A stretch of DNA of 27,397 nucleotides, taken from positions 1-27,397 of the forward strand of contig JAEYPB010000078.1 of the NCBI GenBank assembly GCA_023411175.1, given 5' to 3'. Shown here piece after piece: positions 6,532 through 15,793 of the stretch. Every line of letters begins with the position of its first letter. The stretch's first letter is position 1. The notes beneath the pieces are model-generated. The model was not told where the DNA came from, ran no database searches, and saw nothing but the letters and a program-made list of their open reading frames with translations. The DNA is from Bacillota bacterium. GTDB lineage: Bacteria; Bacillota; Clostridia; Christensenellales; Aristaeellaceae. The translations under genes were made by a program, and so were the position numbers.

Positions 6532-8010
6532 TTACAGGTTCGAGTAGCCCATCAGGAATTCATCCACTTCCCGCGCCACCCGGCGCCCTTCGGCGATGGC
6601 CCAGACCACCAGCGACTGGCCGCGCCGCATGTCGCCCGCGGCGAACAATTTCTCGACGCTCGTCTTATAGCCGCCGGGCGCAGTCTCCACGTTGGTGCGG
6701 GCATTAAGCGCCGCGCCGAAGGCCTCCGCCACGTAGGGCTGGCTGCCCAGAAACCCCGCGGCGATGAGGAGCAGATCGCATTTGATCTCCCGCTCGGTGC
6801 CGGGTACTTCATTGAAGCGGCCCTTCTCGTCCCGGGCCAGTTTGACCAGTTTCACGGCGCAGATGGCGCCCTCGTCATTTTTCAGGATTTCCTTGATGGT
6901 GGTCTCGTACACGCGGGGATCCGCGCCGAACACGCGGATGGCCTCCTGCTGGCCGTAGTCCACCTTCAGGACCCGGGGCCACTCCGGCCAGGGGTTGTTC
7001 TCGGCGCGGGTTTCGGGCGGGCAGGGCAGCATCTCGATCTGGGTGACCGAGGCCGCGCCGTGCCGGATGGAGGTACCCACGCAGTCGTTGCCGGTATCGC
7101 CGCCGCCGACCACGACGACGTGCTTATCCTTGGCGGAGATGTAGCGGCCGTCGGCCAGCTTCGAGTTTATGAGCGATTTCGTGGTGGCCTTCAAAAAGTC
7201 CACCGCGAAGTGCACCCCTTCGGCGTCGCGGCCGGGAACGTTCAGGTCCCTGGGGTTTGCGGCACCGCAGCAGAGCACCACCGCGTCGCTCTCCGCCAGG
7301 AGTTTTTGCGCGTCCACATCCACGCCCACGTCCGCGCCCGTTTTGAAGACGACGCCCTCGGCCTCCATGAGCTTCGTGCGCCGCTCGACCACGGCCTTGT
7401 CCAGCTTCATGTTGGGGATGCCGTACATCAGAAGGCCGCCGGGGCGATCCTCCCGCTCGTACACGGTGACCGAATGGCCGCGCCGGTTGAGCTCATCCGC
7501 CACCGCGAGGCCGGAAGGGCCGGAGCCGATCACCGCCACATTTTTGCCGGTGCGCACCGAGGGCACCCGGGGCTGGATCAGCCCGTTTCCGAATGCGTAC
7601 TCGATGATGGCCAGTTCGTTTTCGTGGATGGTGACCGCGTCGCCGTGCATGGCGCAGGTACAGGCCGCCTCGCAGGGGGCGGGGCACACGCGGCCGGTGA
7701 ACTCCGGGAAGTTGTTCGTCTTGAGCAGCCTCGACAGCGCGTAGGGCATGCTGCCGCGGTAGATCATGTCGTTCCACTCGGGGATGAGGTTGTTGAGCGG
7801 ACAGCCCGAGACCATGCCGCCCAGCATCATGCCGGTCTGGCAGAAGGGCACGCCGCAGTCCATGCAGCGGGCGGCCTGGGTGCGCCGGTCCTCCATCGAC
7901 ATGGGCGGGTGGAATTCGTCAAAGTTCCCGATGCGCTCCTCGGGCTGGATCGTCCGGTTGTCCGCCCGGTCAAACTCCATGAATCCTGTTGGTTTTCCCA
8001 TTTCGCTCAC
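6532..8010 (-). CDS. gltD: Glutamate synthase small subunit
   Basis: The protein of 492 residues is the normal length for GltD. The N-terminal region has two cysteine clusters for [4Fe-4S] centres: C49, C52, C57, C70 (RCMDCGVPFC...GCPLNN) and C109, C113, C117, C119 (CPAPCEAACTC). An FAD-binding GSGPSG follows near residue 157 and an NADPH-binding VVVGGGDTG near 300. It passes electrons from NAD(P)H to GltB, which makes two glutamate from glutamine and 2-oxoglutarate. It starts at a GTG whose bases overlap the gltB stop (GTGA), with AAGG upstream, so both subunits are co-translated. The transcript continues through the structured repeat to the terminator at 6278-6302. Confidence 0.97.
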   Translation of the reverse strand: MSEMGKPTGFMEFDRADNRTIQPEERIGNFDEFHPPMSMEDRRTQAARCMDCGVPFCQTGMMLGGMVSGCPLNNLIPEWNDMIYRGSMPYALSRLLKTNNFPEFTGRVCPAPCEAACTCAMHGDAVTIHENELAIIEYAFGNGLIQPRVPSVRTGKNVAVIGSGPSGLAVADELNRRGHSVTVYEREDRPGGLLMYGIPNMKLDKAVVERRTKLMEAEGVVFKTGADVGVDVDAQKLLAESDAVVLCCGAANPRDLNVPGRDAEGVHFAVDFLKATTKSLINSKLADGRYISAKDKHVVVVGGGDTGNDCVGTSIRHGAASVTQIEMLPCPPETRAENNPWPEWPRVLKVDYGQQEAIRVFGADPRVYETTIKEILKNDEGAICAVKLVKLARDEKGRFNEVPGTEREIKCDLLLIAAGFLGSQPYVAEAFGAALNARTNVETAPGGYKTSVEKLFAAGDMRRGQSLVVWAIAEGRRVAREVDEFLMGYSNL

Positions 8011-11000
8011 CGCCTTTCCAGCACGCGCTTGTATTCAACGGGGATGATCTTCTTAAACGAGGGCAGAAGATCGGTAAAGCTTCCCAGCACCTCGCGCCCC
8101 CTCGCGGAGCCGGTCATCGCCACGTGTTTTTCGATGAGGGCTCTCAGCGTTTCGATGTCCTCGGCTTCGGTGACAGACTCCATCAGGACCATCGCGCGGT
8201 TGAGCCTTCGGTACAGGGTGTGCTTTTCGTCCAGCACGTAGGCGATGCCGCCGCACATGCCCGCCGCGAAGTTGCGCCCCGTCTCGCCCAGAACCACGGC
8301 GAGGCCGCCGGTCATGTACTCGCAGCCGTGGTCGCCCACGCCCTCGACCACCGCCGCGGCGCCGGAATTCCGGACGCAGAACCGCTCGCCCGCGACGCCC
8401 GCGATGAACGCCTCGCCGCTCGTCGCGCCGTAGAGCGCCACGTTGCCGACGATGATGTTCTCCGAGGCCACGAAGCGGCTTCCCTTCGGCGGGAACACCG
8501 CGAGCCTGCCGCCGGAGAGCCCCTTGCCGAAGGAGTCGTTGGAGTCGCCCTCGAGCACCATCGTCAGCCCGTTGGGCGCGAACGCGCCGAAGGACTGGCC
8601 GCCGCCGCCGCTGCAGCGGACGACGTAGGTGTCGTCCGGCAGCGAACGATTGTGGAGGCGGGTGATCTCCGAGCCGAAGATCGTACCCAGCGCGCGGTTC
8701 GTCGACGAGACGGCGAGGCGCATTTCAGCCTTCCTGCCCTTTTGGAGCGCGGGACCAAGCTTTTCAAGCAGCGCCTTCTCGTCCATCGACTCGTCCAGTT
8801 GGAAGTTGAAGGCGTCCTTCGGGTCGAAGTGCGTGGGGCCGGAATAGGGGTTATTGAGAAGCGCCGAGAGGTCCACCTTCATGGCGCGGCCGGCGGGGCG
8901 GCTAGAGCGCATGCGGATCAGATCCGTGCGGCCGACCATTTCGTCCACCGTGCGCACGCCCATCTTCGACATCAGCTCGCGCAGCTCCTCGGCCACGAAG
9001 CGCATGAAGTTTTCCACGTACTCGGGCTTGCCCGAAAAGCGCTTGCGAAGCTCCGGGTTCTGGGTGGCGACGCCCATCGGGCAGGTGTCGAGGTTGCACA
9101 CACGCATCATCACGCAGCCCATCGTGACCAGGGGGGCGGTGGCGAAGCCGAATTCCTCCGCGCCCAGGATGCAGGCGATGGCCACGTCCCGGCCGCTCAT
9201 CAGCTTGCCGTCCGTTTCGATGCGCACGTGGGTTCGAAGGCCGTTGCGCATCAGGGTCTGGTGGGTCTCCGCCACGCCCAGCTCCCAGGGGAGGCCTGCG
9301 TCGTGGATGGAGGTGCGGGGTGCCGCGCCGGTGCCGCCGTCATAGCCGGAGATCAAAATAACCTGCGCACCGGCCTTGGCCACGCCGGAGGCGATGGTGC
9401 CGACGCCCGCTTCGCTCACCAGCTTCACCGAAATGCGCGCCTTGCGGTTGGCGTTTTTCAGGTCGTAGATCAGCTGGGCCAGGTCCTCGATGGAGTAGAT
9501 GTCGTGGTGCGGCGGCGGCGAGATCAGCGAAACGCCGGGCGTTGAATGACGCGTTTTCGCGATCCACGGGTAGACCTTCTTGCCGGGCAGGTGGCCACCC
9601 TCGCCGGGCTTTGCGCCCTGGGCCATCTTGATCTGGATTTCGTCGGCGCTCATCAGGTAGCCGCTGGTCACGCCGAAGCGGCCGGAGGCCACCTGTTTGA
9701 TGCGGGAGACCTTGTCGGTGCCGAAGCGCTCCGGGTCCTCGCCGCCCTCGCCGGAGTTGGAGCGGCCGCCCAGGCGGTTCATGGCCTGCGCCATGCATTC
9801 ATGGGCCTCCTGTGAGATGGAGCCGTAGCTCATCGCGCCGGTCTTGAAGCGCTTCACGATTTCGGAGACCGGCTCGACTTCCGAAAGCGGCACGCCGCCA
9901 GTTGGGTCAAACACGAACTCGGTCAGCCCGCGCAGCGTGTGGGGCCGCCCCTCGTCGTCCACCATGCGGGAGTATTCCTTGAACAGCTCGTAGCTGCCGG
10001 CGCGGACGGCCTTCTGCAGCGCGCAGATGGTCTCCGGGTCGTAGAGATGGTCCTCCTTGCGCTCGCCGCTTCTAAGCCGGTGGTCGCCGGTGGATTCCGG
10101 CGTGGTGTCCATCGGAAGCCCCATCGGGTCAAACGCGCGGTTGTGGCGGTACTCCACGTCCTCGGTGATCTCGTTCAGGCCCACGCCGCCCACGCGGCTA
10201 TAGGTATTGGTGAAATGCTGGTCGATCACGTCCTTGGCCAGCCCCAGCGCCTCGAAGATCTGGGCGCTCTGGTAGGACTGGATGGTGGAGATGCCCATCT
10301 TGGACGCGATCTTGACGATCCCGCTGGTCACGGCCTTGTTGTAGTCGCCGATGGCGGCGGACACGTCCTTATCCATCAGGCCGTCGTCAATCATTTCCTT
10401 GATGCATTCGTGGGCGAGGTACGGGCAGACCGCCCGCGCGCCGTAGCCCAGAAGCAGCGCGAAATGGTGCACGCTCCGCGGCTCCGCGCTTTCGAGGATC
10501 ACGGAGACCTTCGTGCGCTTCTTGGTGCGCACCAGGTGCTGCTCCAGCGCCGAAACCGCCAGGAGCGACGGGATCGCCACGTGGTTTTCGTCCACACCCC
10601 GGTCGGAGAGCACCAGGACGCTGGCGCCGCGGGCGACCGCCCGGTCGCAGGCGAGCAGCATCTGATCCACCGCGCGGCCCATGGGCGTGTTTTTGTAGCA
10701 CAGGATGGAGATGTTCTCCACCTTCAGCCGGGGCTTCTTCATGCCCCGGATGCGCATCAGCTCCGCGGCGGTCAGAATCGGATTGTCCACCTTGAGCACC
10801 GCGCAGTTCTCCGGCGCTTCCTCGAGCAGGTTCCCGTCCGCGCCCACGTAGACGGCGGTGTCGGTCACGAGCGCCTCGCGGATGGCGTCGATGGGCGGGT
10901 TCGTGACCTGCGCGAACAGCTGCTTGAAGTAGCCGAACAACAGCGGATGCGCGCTTGATAGCACCGCCAGCGGCGTATCGGTGCCCATCGACGCGGTGGG

Positions 11001-12491
11001 CTCGCCGCCGGAGAGCGCCATCGGCATGATGACCTCGCGCATGTCCTCCCAGGTGTAGGCGAAGAAGCGGTACAGCCGCGCGCGCTCGGGCTTTGACGAA
11101 GCGGGCACCCGCTCGTTGGGCAGCGGCAGGTCCTTCATCTCGATGAGGTTCTGGTACAGCCACTCGCCGTAGGGCTGGCGGGCGGCGTAGTCCTCCTTGA
11201 GGTCCGCGTCCTCATAGACGCGCCCCGCCACCGTATCCACCACGAGGAGCGCGCCGGGCTTCAGCCGCTCCTTGCGCACCACCTTCGCGGGGTCGATGTC
11301 GAGCACCCCGACCTCCGAGGCCAGGATGAGGCAGTCGTCGTCGGTCAGAAGGTAGCGGGAGGGCCTGAGGCCGTTTCGGTCGAGGGACGCGCCGACGATG
11401 TCGCCGTCGGAGAAGACCAGCGCCGCCGGGCCGTCCCAGGGCTCCATCATCGTGGCGTAGTAGCGGTACATGTCGCGCCGCTCGCGGGAGAGCTCCTGGT
11501 TGTTCTGCCAGGGCTCCGGCACGGTGACCATGACGGCCTTGGGCAGCTCCATGCCGTACATCATCAAGAATTCCAGCGTATTGTCCAGCATGGCGGAATC
11601 CGAGCCGGACTGGTCCACGATGGGCATCACCTTGTCGCGGTCGGCTGCGAGGAGAACCGAATCCACGGTCTCCTCTCGGGCGATCATGCGGTCCACGTTG
11701 CCGCGGATGGTGTTGATCTCGCCGTTGTGCAAAATCAGCCGGTTGGGGTGCGCGCGCTCCCAGCTGGGGTTGGTGTTGGTGGAGAAGCGGGAATGGACGG
11801 TCGCCAGCGCGCTCCGGGTCAGCGGGCTTTCGAGGTCCGGGAAGAAGGTGCGCAGCTCTTCCACCAGCATCATGCCTTTATAAACCACGGTGCGGCTTGA
11901 AAAGGAGCAGACGTACGCGCCGCTCGAGGACTGCTCGAACACACGGCGGGCGACGTAGAGCCGCCTGTCGAATTCGAGGCCGCGGGCCGCGCCCTTCGGG
12001 CGCTTCACAAAGGCCTGCCAGATGGACGGCCTGCGCTCAAAGGCCTTGCGGCCGAGGACTTCCTCCCGGGCCGGCACCTTGCGCCAGCCGAGGAAGGACA
12101 TGCCTTCTTTTTCTACGATGACCTCCATCAGCCGCATCAGTTGGCCGCGCTTGACCGCGTTCTGCGGAAAAAAAATCATCCCCACCCCGTAATCGCGCGC
12201 CTCGCCAAGCTCAAAGCCAAGCTGCTCCGCGCGAAACAGGTCGTGAGGAATCTGAAACAATATGCCAACGCCGTCCCCGGTGTCGCCTTCCGCGTCCCGG
12301 CCGGCCCGGTGAGAGAGCCGCTCTACAATCTTGAGCGCGTTGTCCACGGTCTCGTGGGTCTTGACGCCGCTGATGTTGACCACCGCGCCAATGCCGCAGG
12401 CGTCGTGCTCAAACCGCGCGTCGTACAGGCCTGACCCTTGCTGTCGATCCACCCGGCCGTCTTGGCCTTCATACCGCTCTCGCTGCCCCAT
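8007..12491 (-). CDS. gltB: Glutamate synthase large subunit
   Basis: This product of about 1,494 residues is a full-length GltB. The N-terminal class II amidotransferase has its nucleophile in DACGIGAVV; the 31 residues before that cysteine would be removed as a propeptide. The FMN-binding synthase domain contains GEGGHLPGKKVYPWIAKTRH and GYDGGTGAAPRTS, and the [3Fe-4S] cysteines lie in GCVMMRVCNLDTCPMG. The C-terminal GXGXG beta-helix domain is present. The enzyme works in the cytosol with GltD. The ATG at 12491 is about eight bases from AAAGG; an ATG at 12500 touches that site and is less likely. It is preceded by a near-perfect promoter and a promoter-proximal terminator, which suggests attenuation. 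Confidence 0.97.
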   Translation of the reverse strand: MGQRERYEGQDGRVDRQQGSGLYDARFEHDACGIGAVVNISGVKTHETVDNALKIVERLSHRAGRDAEGDTGDGVGILFQIPHDLFRAEQLGFELGEARDYGVGMIFFPQNAVKRGQLMRLMEVIVEKEGMSFLGWRKVPAREEVLGRKAFERRPSIWQAFVKRPKGAARGLEFDRRLYVARRVFEQSSSGAYVCSFSSRTVVYKGMMLVEELRTFFPDLESPLTRSALATVHSRFSTNTNPSWERAHPNRLILHNGEINTIRGNVDRMIAREETVDSVLLAADRDKVMPIVDQSGSDSAMLDNTLEFLMMYGMELPKAVMVTVPEPWQNNQELSRERRDMYRYYATMMEPWDGPAALVFSDGDIVGASLDRNGLRPSRYLLTDDDCLILASEVGVLDIDPAKVVRKERLKPGALLVVDTVAGRVYEDADLKEDYAARQPYGEWLYQNLIEMKDLPLPNERVPASSKPERARLYRFFAYTWEDMREVIMPMALSGGEPTASMGTDTPLAVLSSAHPLLFGYFKQLFAQVTNPPIDAIREALVTDTAVYVGADGNLLEEAPENCAVLKVDNPILTAAELMRIRGMKKPRLKVENISILCYKNTPMGRAVDQMLLACDRAVARGASVLVLSDRGVDENHVAIPSLLAVSALEQHLVRTKKRTKVSVILESAEPRSVHHFALLLGYGARAVCPYLAHECIKEMIDDGLMDKDVSAAIGDYNKAVTSGIVKIASKMGISTIQSYQSAQIFEALGLAKDVIDQHFTNTYSRVGGVGLNEITEDVEYRHNRAFDPMGLPMDTTPESTGDHRLRSGERKEDHLYDPETICALQKAVRAGSYELFKEYSRMVDDEGRPHTLRGLTEFVFDPTGGVPLSEVEPVSEIVKRFKTGAMSYGSISQEAHECMAQAMNRLGGRSNSGEGGEDPERFGTDKVSRIKQVASGRFGVTSGYLMSADEIQIKMAQGAKPGEGGHLPGKKVYPWIAKTRHSTPGVSLISPPPHHDIYSIEDLAQLIYDLKNANRKARISVKLVSEAGVGTIASGVAKAGAQVILISGYDGGTGAAPRTSIHDAGLPWELGVAETHQTLMRNGLRTHVRIETDGKLMSGRDVAIACILGAEEFGFATAPLVTMGCVMMRVCNLDTCPMGVATQNPELRKRFSGKPEYVENFMRFVAEELRELMSKMGVRTVDEMVGRTDLIRMRSSRPAGRAMKVDLSALLNNPYSGPTHFDPKDAFNFQLDESMDEKALLEKLGPALQKGRKAEMRLAVSSTNRALGTIFGSEITRLHNRSLPDDTYVVRCSGGGGQSFGAFAPNGLTMVLEGDSNDSFGKGLSGGRLAVFPPKGSRFVASENIIVGNVALYGATSGEAFIAGVAGERFCVRNSGAAAVVEGVGDHGCEYMTGGLAVVLGETGRNFAAGMCGGIAYVLDEKHTLYRRLNRAMVLMESVTEAEDIETLRALIEKHVAMTGSARGREVLGSFTDLLPSFKKIIPVEYKRVLERR

Positions 12492-12538
12492 GCCGTTCAT
12501 CCTTTATGCGTTATTCGCCGCCGTTGACGAAGGGGTTT

Positions 12539-12569
12539 AAAAAATGGAGCATGCTTGCGCTCGCTCCAT
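12539..12569 (-). terminator. Promoter-proximal terminator in the gltB leader (attenuator candidate)
   Basis: On the minus strand ATGGAGC (12563-12569) pairs with GCTCCAT (12544-12550) and is followed by five more T. It starts only about 13 bases after the predicted transcription start and lies about 50 bases before gltB. No other gene would need this terminator on this strand. Confidence 0.65.
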
Positions 12570-12588
12570 CGCCTTTGACGGTTTTCAG

Positions 12589-12617
12589 ATTATAACACGC
12601 CCCTCCCCCTCTGTCAA
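12589..12617 (-). promoter_or_regulatory. Consensus sigma-A promoter of gltBD
   Basis: On the minus strand TTGACA (12612-12617) and TATAAT (12589-12594) are both perfect and separated by exactly 17 bases. Transcription would start near 12582, giving a leader of about 90 bases. Confidence 0.85.
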
Positions 12618-12763
12618 CCCAATAATGAAAACCAATTCTAAAATAACTGCAAATTTACGTTTTTCCGCATGTCTTTTCGCGCCTTTGTGCAGGATCATCC
12701 GTCCATCGGTTCATATCCCGGGCCTTGCCCTGCCAAAAATGGATTTTCGCGCCGGGCGTGGCG

Positions 12764-12792
12764 TTTACAGGTGAAGTCCGCGCCGCTATAAT
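12764..12792 (+). promoter_or_regulatory. Sigma-A promoter of ydcF
   Basis: TTTACA (12764-12769) and TATAAT (12787-12792) are 17 bases apart. The predicted start near 12799 leaves only about 14 bases before the chosen ydcF start, so the ribosome-binding site is at the extreme 5' end. Between this promoter and the gltB promoter (12618-12763) I see no gene. Confidence 0.7.
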
Positions 12793-12812
12793 GGGGCGGG
12801 AGGCGAATTTTT

Positions 12813-13619
12813 TTGGATGAAAAATTGCGGGACGCGCGCCGGACAGCGCGGGATGTCAACCGCCTTTCGGCCTTTCTCGCCGAGCGGGATTTTGCCGCTT
12901 TGACGAAAGAGGCCGTGGTCGCGGCGCTCGGAAAGCCGGCGGATCTTCTGATTCTGATGGGCGGCAGCATTGGCTCGGGCTGCGAGGCGGCGGCGGCGGC
13001 CTACCGGGGCGGCGCGGCAAAGCAGCTGATGATCGTCGGCGGCGCGGGGCATACGACGCAGGCCCTCCGGGACTCGGTCAACGGGCGCTATCCGGACATC
13101 CCCACGAAGGGGCGGGCGGAGGCCGATCTGATCGCCGACATGTTCGAAGCGCACTTGGGCATCCCCCGCGCGGAGGTGCTCCTTGAAACGGCCTCCGCCA
13201 ACTGCGGGGAGAACGCCGCTTTCGCGCTCCGGGTGGCGCGGGAAAGCGCGCTGGACCCGGAGAAAGTGATCCTGATGCAGGACAGCTCCATGCAAAGGCG
13301 CATGCGCCACAGCTTTGAAAAGGCGTGGGGAGGCACGCGGGCGCGCTTCTACGGCTACGCCGCCCATGTGCCCGTGGTGGAAGAATGGGACGGCGCGCTC
13401 CGCTACGCGGGGGCGCAGCCCTGGGGGATGTGGCCGCTTAAGCGGTTTCTCTCGCTGATTCTGGGCGAAATCCCCCGCCTTCACGACACCCCGGCGGGCT
13501 ACGGCCCGGAGGGCAAGGGCTTCATCTCCCATTGCGACGTACCGGAGGACGTGCTTGCCGCCTTCTCGCGGCTCTCCGCCGATTTTCCCGGCGACGTCCG
13601 CCCGGCGTGGCGCGGATAG
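12813..13619 (+). CDS. ydcF: YdcF-like DUF218 protein
   Basis: The 268-residue product resembles E. coli YdcF along its length. Matching segments include GRAEADLIADMF, the SANCGENAAFAL stretch (TNCGENARFS in E. coli), QDSSMQRRMRHSF (QDPTMQRRTMATF), LWP-like GMWPLKRFLSL, GEIPRL and GYGPEGKGFI. E. coli YdcF binds S-adenosylmethionine in a Rossmann-like fold; its reaction is unknown. No signal peptide or membrane segment is seen, unlike the related SanA and ElyC. The TTG start follows GGGAGG by nine bases; an ATG four bases on is out of frame. It is 80 bases ahead of asnB with no terminator between, so both may be read together. Confidence 0.85.
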   Translation: MDEKLRDARRTARDVNRLSAFLAERDFAALTKEAVVAALGKPADLLILMGGSIGSGCEAAAAAYRGGAAKQLMIVGGAGHTTQALRDSVNGRYPDIPTKGRAEADLIADMFEAHLGIPRAEVLLETASANCGENAAFALRVARESALDPEKVILMQDSSMQRRMRHSFEKAWGGTRARFYGYAAHVPVVEEWDGALRYAGAQPWGMWPLKRFLSLILGEIPRLHDTPAGYGPEGKGFISHCDVPEDVLAAFSRLSADFPGDVRPAWRG

Positions 13620-13699
13620 CCATCGACCCAACCCCCGCCCGCACGAAAACCGCCCTTTGCGCATAGACTAAGCCATGCGTTTTATGGGGAGGCGGCAGA

Positions 13700-15517
13700 A
13701 TGTGCGGAATCGCGGGGGTCATCGGCCGGGGGGACGAAACAGCCTACGGCCGGATGCTTCAGACTTTGGAAAGGCGCGGGCCGGATCAGGAGGGCGCGTG
13801 GCTGGGTGGCGGCGCGGCACTCCTGCACCGGCGGCTTTCGGTGGTTGACCTTCAAAACGGGCGGCAGCCGATGGTGCTTACATGGAAAAACGAAACCTAT
13901 GTGCTGGTGTACAACGGTGAGCTCTACAACACCGACGAGCTGCGGCGCGAGCTTCACGCCCTCGGCCACGGGTTTACCAGCCATTCCGACACGGAGGTGC
14001 TGCTCCACGCCTACGCCGAATGGGGAAAAAAGTGCGTGGACCGCTTCAACGGCATCTTCGCCTTCGGCATCTACGAGGAGGCTTCCGGGCAGCTCTTCCT
14101 CGCCCGGGATCGAATCGGCGTCAAGCCGCTTTTTTATGCCGAGTCCGGCGGGGCCTTCCTGTTCGCGTCGGAGATCAAGACCATCCTGGCCTACGCCAAA
14201 ATCGAAGCGCGCCTCTCCCCGGAGGGCGTGTGCGAGGTCATGCTGCTGGGGCCGGGGCGCACGCCGGGCTGCGGCGTGTTCGAAGGCATCCGGGAGGTGC
14301 GCCCCGGCTGGCGCGGCTGCTATGCGGACGGACGGCTGTCCCTTGAGCCCTACTGGACGCTGACTGACGGCCCGCACCCGGACGACCTGGAAACCACCAT
14401 CACGACGGTTCGGGATCTGGTGACCGACGCGATCCGGCGGCAACTGGTGTCGGACGTGCCGGTGGGCTGCTTTTTGTCCGGCGGGCTCGACTCAAGCGTG
14501 CTTTCGGCGGTGGCGGCCCGGTACCTCGCGGAGAAGGGCGAAGCGCTCAACACCTTCTCGGTCACGTACCGGGACAACGACCGCTACTTCCGCGCGACGA
14601 AGTTCCAGCCCTCCAGCGACGACGAATACATCGGCCTTGTGACCGACGCGCTGGGCAGCCGCCACCACCGGATCGAGCTTGACACCGAGGAGCTGGCCGA
14701 CGCGCTCTACGAGGCGGTGGACGCCCGGGACCTCCCCGGAATGGCGGACGTGGACAGCTCGCTGCTGCTCTTCTGCCGCTCGGTGCGGCGGGAGATCACG
14801 GTGGCGCTGTCCGGCGAGTGCGCCGACGAGATCTTCGGCGGCTACCCCTGGTACCGCGACCCGGACATCCGCGCCCGGCACGGCTTCCCCTGGGCGCAGT
14901 CCACGGCCTGGCGCGCGTCCCTTTTGCAGCCGGACGCGCTTCGCGGCCTCGACCCTTACGAGTACGTGGACGCGCGCTACCGCGCTACGCTCTCCGAGAC
15001 GCACCTCCTGCCGGAGACCGACGCGGGCGAAAAGCGCATGCGGGAGATGACGCGGCTCAACTTCGACTGGTTCATGCAAACGCTGCTCGACCGGAAAGAC
15101 AGGATGGGCATGTTCTCCGGCCTCGAGGTCCGGGTGCCCTTCTGCGACCACCGCATCGCCGAGTACATGTACAGGGTACCCTGGCCCATGAAGGAGCTGG
15201 ACGGCCACGAAAAGGGGCTTCTCCGGCGCGCGATGGCGGGCATCCTGCCGGAAAAGGTGCTCTACCGCAAGAAGAGTCCCTACCCGAAGACCCACAACCC
15301 GGCCTATGCCCGGCTGGTCCGCGACCGGCTGCGGGACGTGCTCGCGGAGCCGAACGCGCCCATCTGGACGATCGTAAAGCCCGCCGAGGCGGAAAAGCTC
15401 TTGCGCGAGGAGCCTCAGCAGAACTGGTACGGCCAGCTGATGACCGGGCCTCAGACCGTGGCCTACCTCTTGCAGCTTGATTACTGGCTGCGCAAGTACC
15501 GCGTGCGAATTCTGTAG
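13700..15517 (+). CDS. asnB: Asparagine synthase (glutamine-hydrolysing)
   Basis: The protein has 605 residues. It starts MCGIAG, so Cys2 is the glutaminase nucleophile after removal of Met1, and RRGPDQEG, YNGELYN and SDTEVLLHAY complete the amidotransferase site. The synthetase half has the PP-loop SGGLDSS at 260-266 for ATP, then SGECADEIFGGYPWY and EVRVPFCDHRI. It makes asparagine from aspartate, glutamine and ATP in the cytosol. The length and the insert around 285-320 (NDRYFRATKFQPSSDDEYI) fit the AsnO-like forms of Bacillota. The ATG follows GGGGAGGCGG. Nearness to gltBD suggests a nitrogen-assimilation neighbourhood, though the strands differ. Confidence 0.95.
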   Translation: MCGIAGVIGRGDETAYGRMLQTLERRGPDQEGAWLGGGAALLHRRLSVVDLQNGRQPMVLTWKNETYVLVYNGELYNTDELRRELHALGHGFTSHSDTEVLLHAYAEWGKKCVDRFNGIFAFGIYEEASGQLFLARDRIGVKPLFYAESGGAFLFASEIKTILAYAKIEARLSPEGVCEVMLLGPGRTPGCGVFEGIREVRPGWRGCYADGRLSLEPYWTLTDGPHPDDLETTITTVRDLVTDAIRRQLVSDVPVGCFLSGGLDSSVLSAVAARYLAEKGEALNTFSVTYRDNDRYFRATKFQPSSDDEYIGLVTDALGSRHHRIELDTEELADALYEAVDARDLPGMADVDSSLLLFCRSVRREITVALSGECADEIFGGYPWYRDPDIRARHGFPWAQSTAWRASLLQPDALRGLDPYEYVDARYRATLSETHLLPETDAGEKRMREMTRLNFDWFMQTLLDRKDRMGMFSGLEVRVPFCDHRIAEYMYRVPWPMKELDGHEKGLLRRAMAGILPEKVLYRKKSPYPKTHNPAYARLVRDRLRDVLAEPNAPIWTIVKPAEAEKLLREEPQQNWYGQLMTGPQTVAYLLQLDYWLRKYRVRIL

Positions 15518-15590
15518 CCGAAAAATCAGCGCCCTGTCCACCGGCTTTTCGCGTTCTCCGCGGCGCGCAATCAAAAATACTCCGCTGTGG

Positions 15591-15619
15591 TTGACGGATC
15601 CGCACGGCCTGTCTATACT
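15591..15619 (+). promoter_or_regulatory. Sigma-A promoter of the Fe-ADH gene
   Basis: TTGACG (15591-15596) and TATACT (15614-15619) are 17 bases apart. Transcription would begin near 15626, leaving a leader of about 168 bases. The 15518-15590 stretch after asnB contains no gene and no clear terminator. Confidence 0.75.
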
Positions 15620-15625
15620 ACAATC

Positions 15626-15793
15626 AATGGAACCGGCGGCCTTCCGCCGACCCCCGGGGCGCTTTGGCGGAACCGCCCAAACTTTCCCGGGGGACTTATG
15701 GCCTGTACCCACGAAATATGAGTCCGGCCGCGCCACCGCGCTTCATCAGGAGAAGCGCGGCACCCGAGGCGTTGCCGAGGGACGGAGGGAAGC
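15626..15793 (+). other. Structured leader of the Fe-ADH mRNA
   Basis: Four or five stems are visible: CGGCGG/CCGCCG at 15634-15649; an outer CCCCCGGG/CCCGGGGG stem (15651-15693) enclosing TTTGGCGG/CCGCCCAAA (15663-15681); GGCC/GGCC (15700-15729); and a perfect 9-bp CCGCGCTTC/GAAGCGCGG (15736-15760). No T-run follows any stem, so control by termination is unlikely. The motifs do not match riboswitch classes I know, nor the T-box. Confidence 0.5.

Noticed and set aside
6400..9545. Long + strand open frames (6400-8241 and 7989-9545) opposite gltD and gltB
   Set aside because: They are antisense shadows of gltB and gltD, caused by GC-rich codon usage. The minus-strand products are complete and match known families throughout; the shadows have no recognisable domains.
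15626..15793. T-box or known riboswitch upstream of the Fe-ADH gene
   Set aside because: ACCGCG is present but the full T-box core (AGGGTGGNACCGCG) is not, and no terminator follows. Motifs of the TPP, SAM, c-di-GMP and fluoride classes were not seen.
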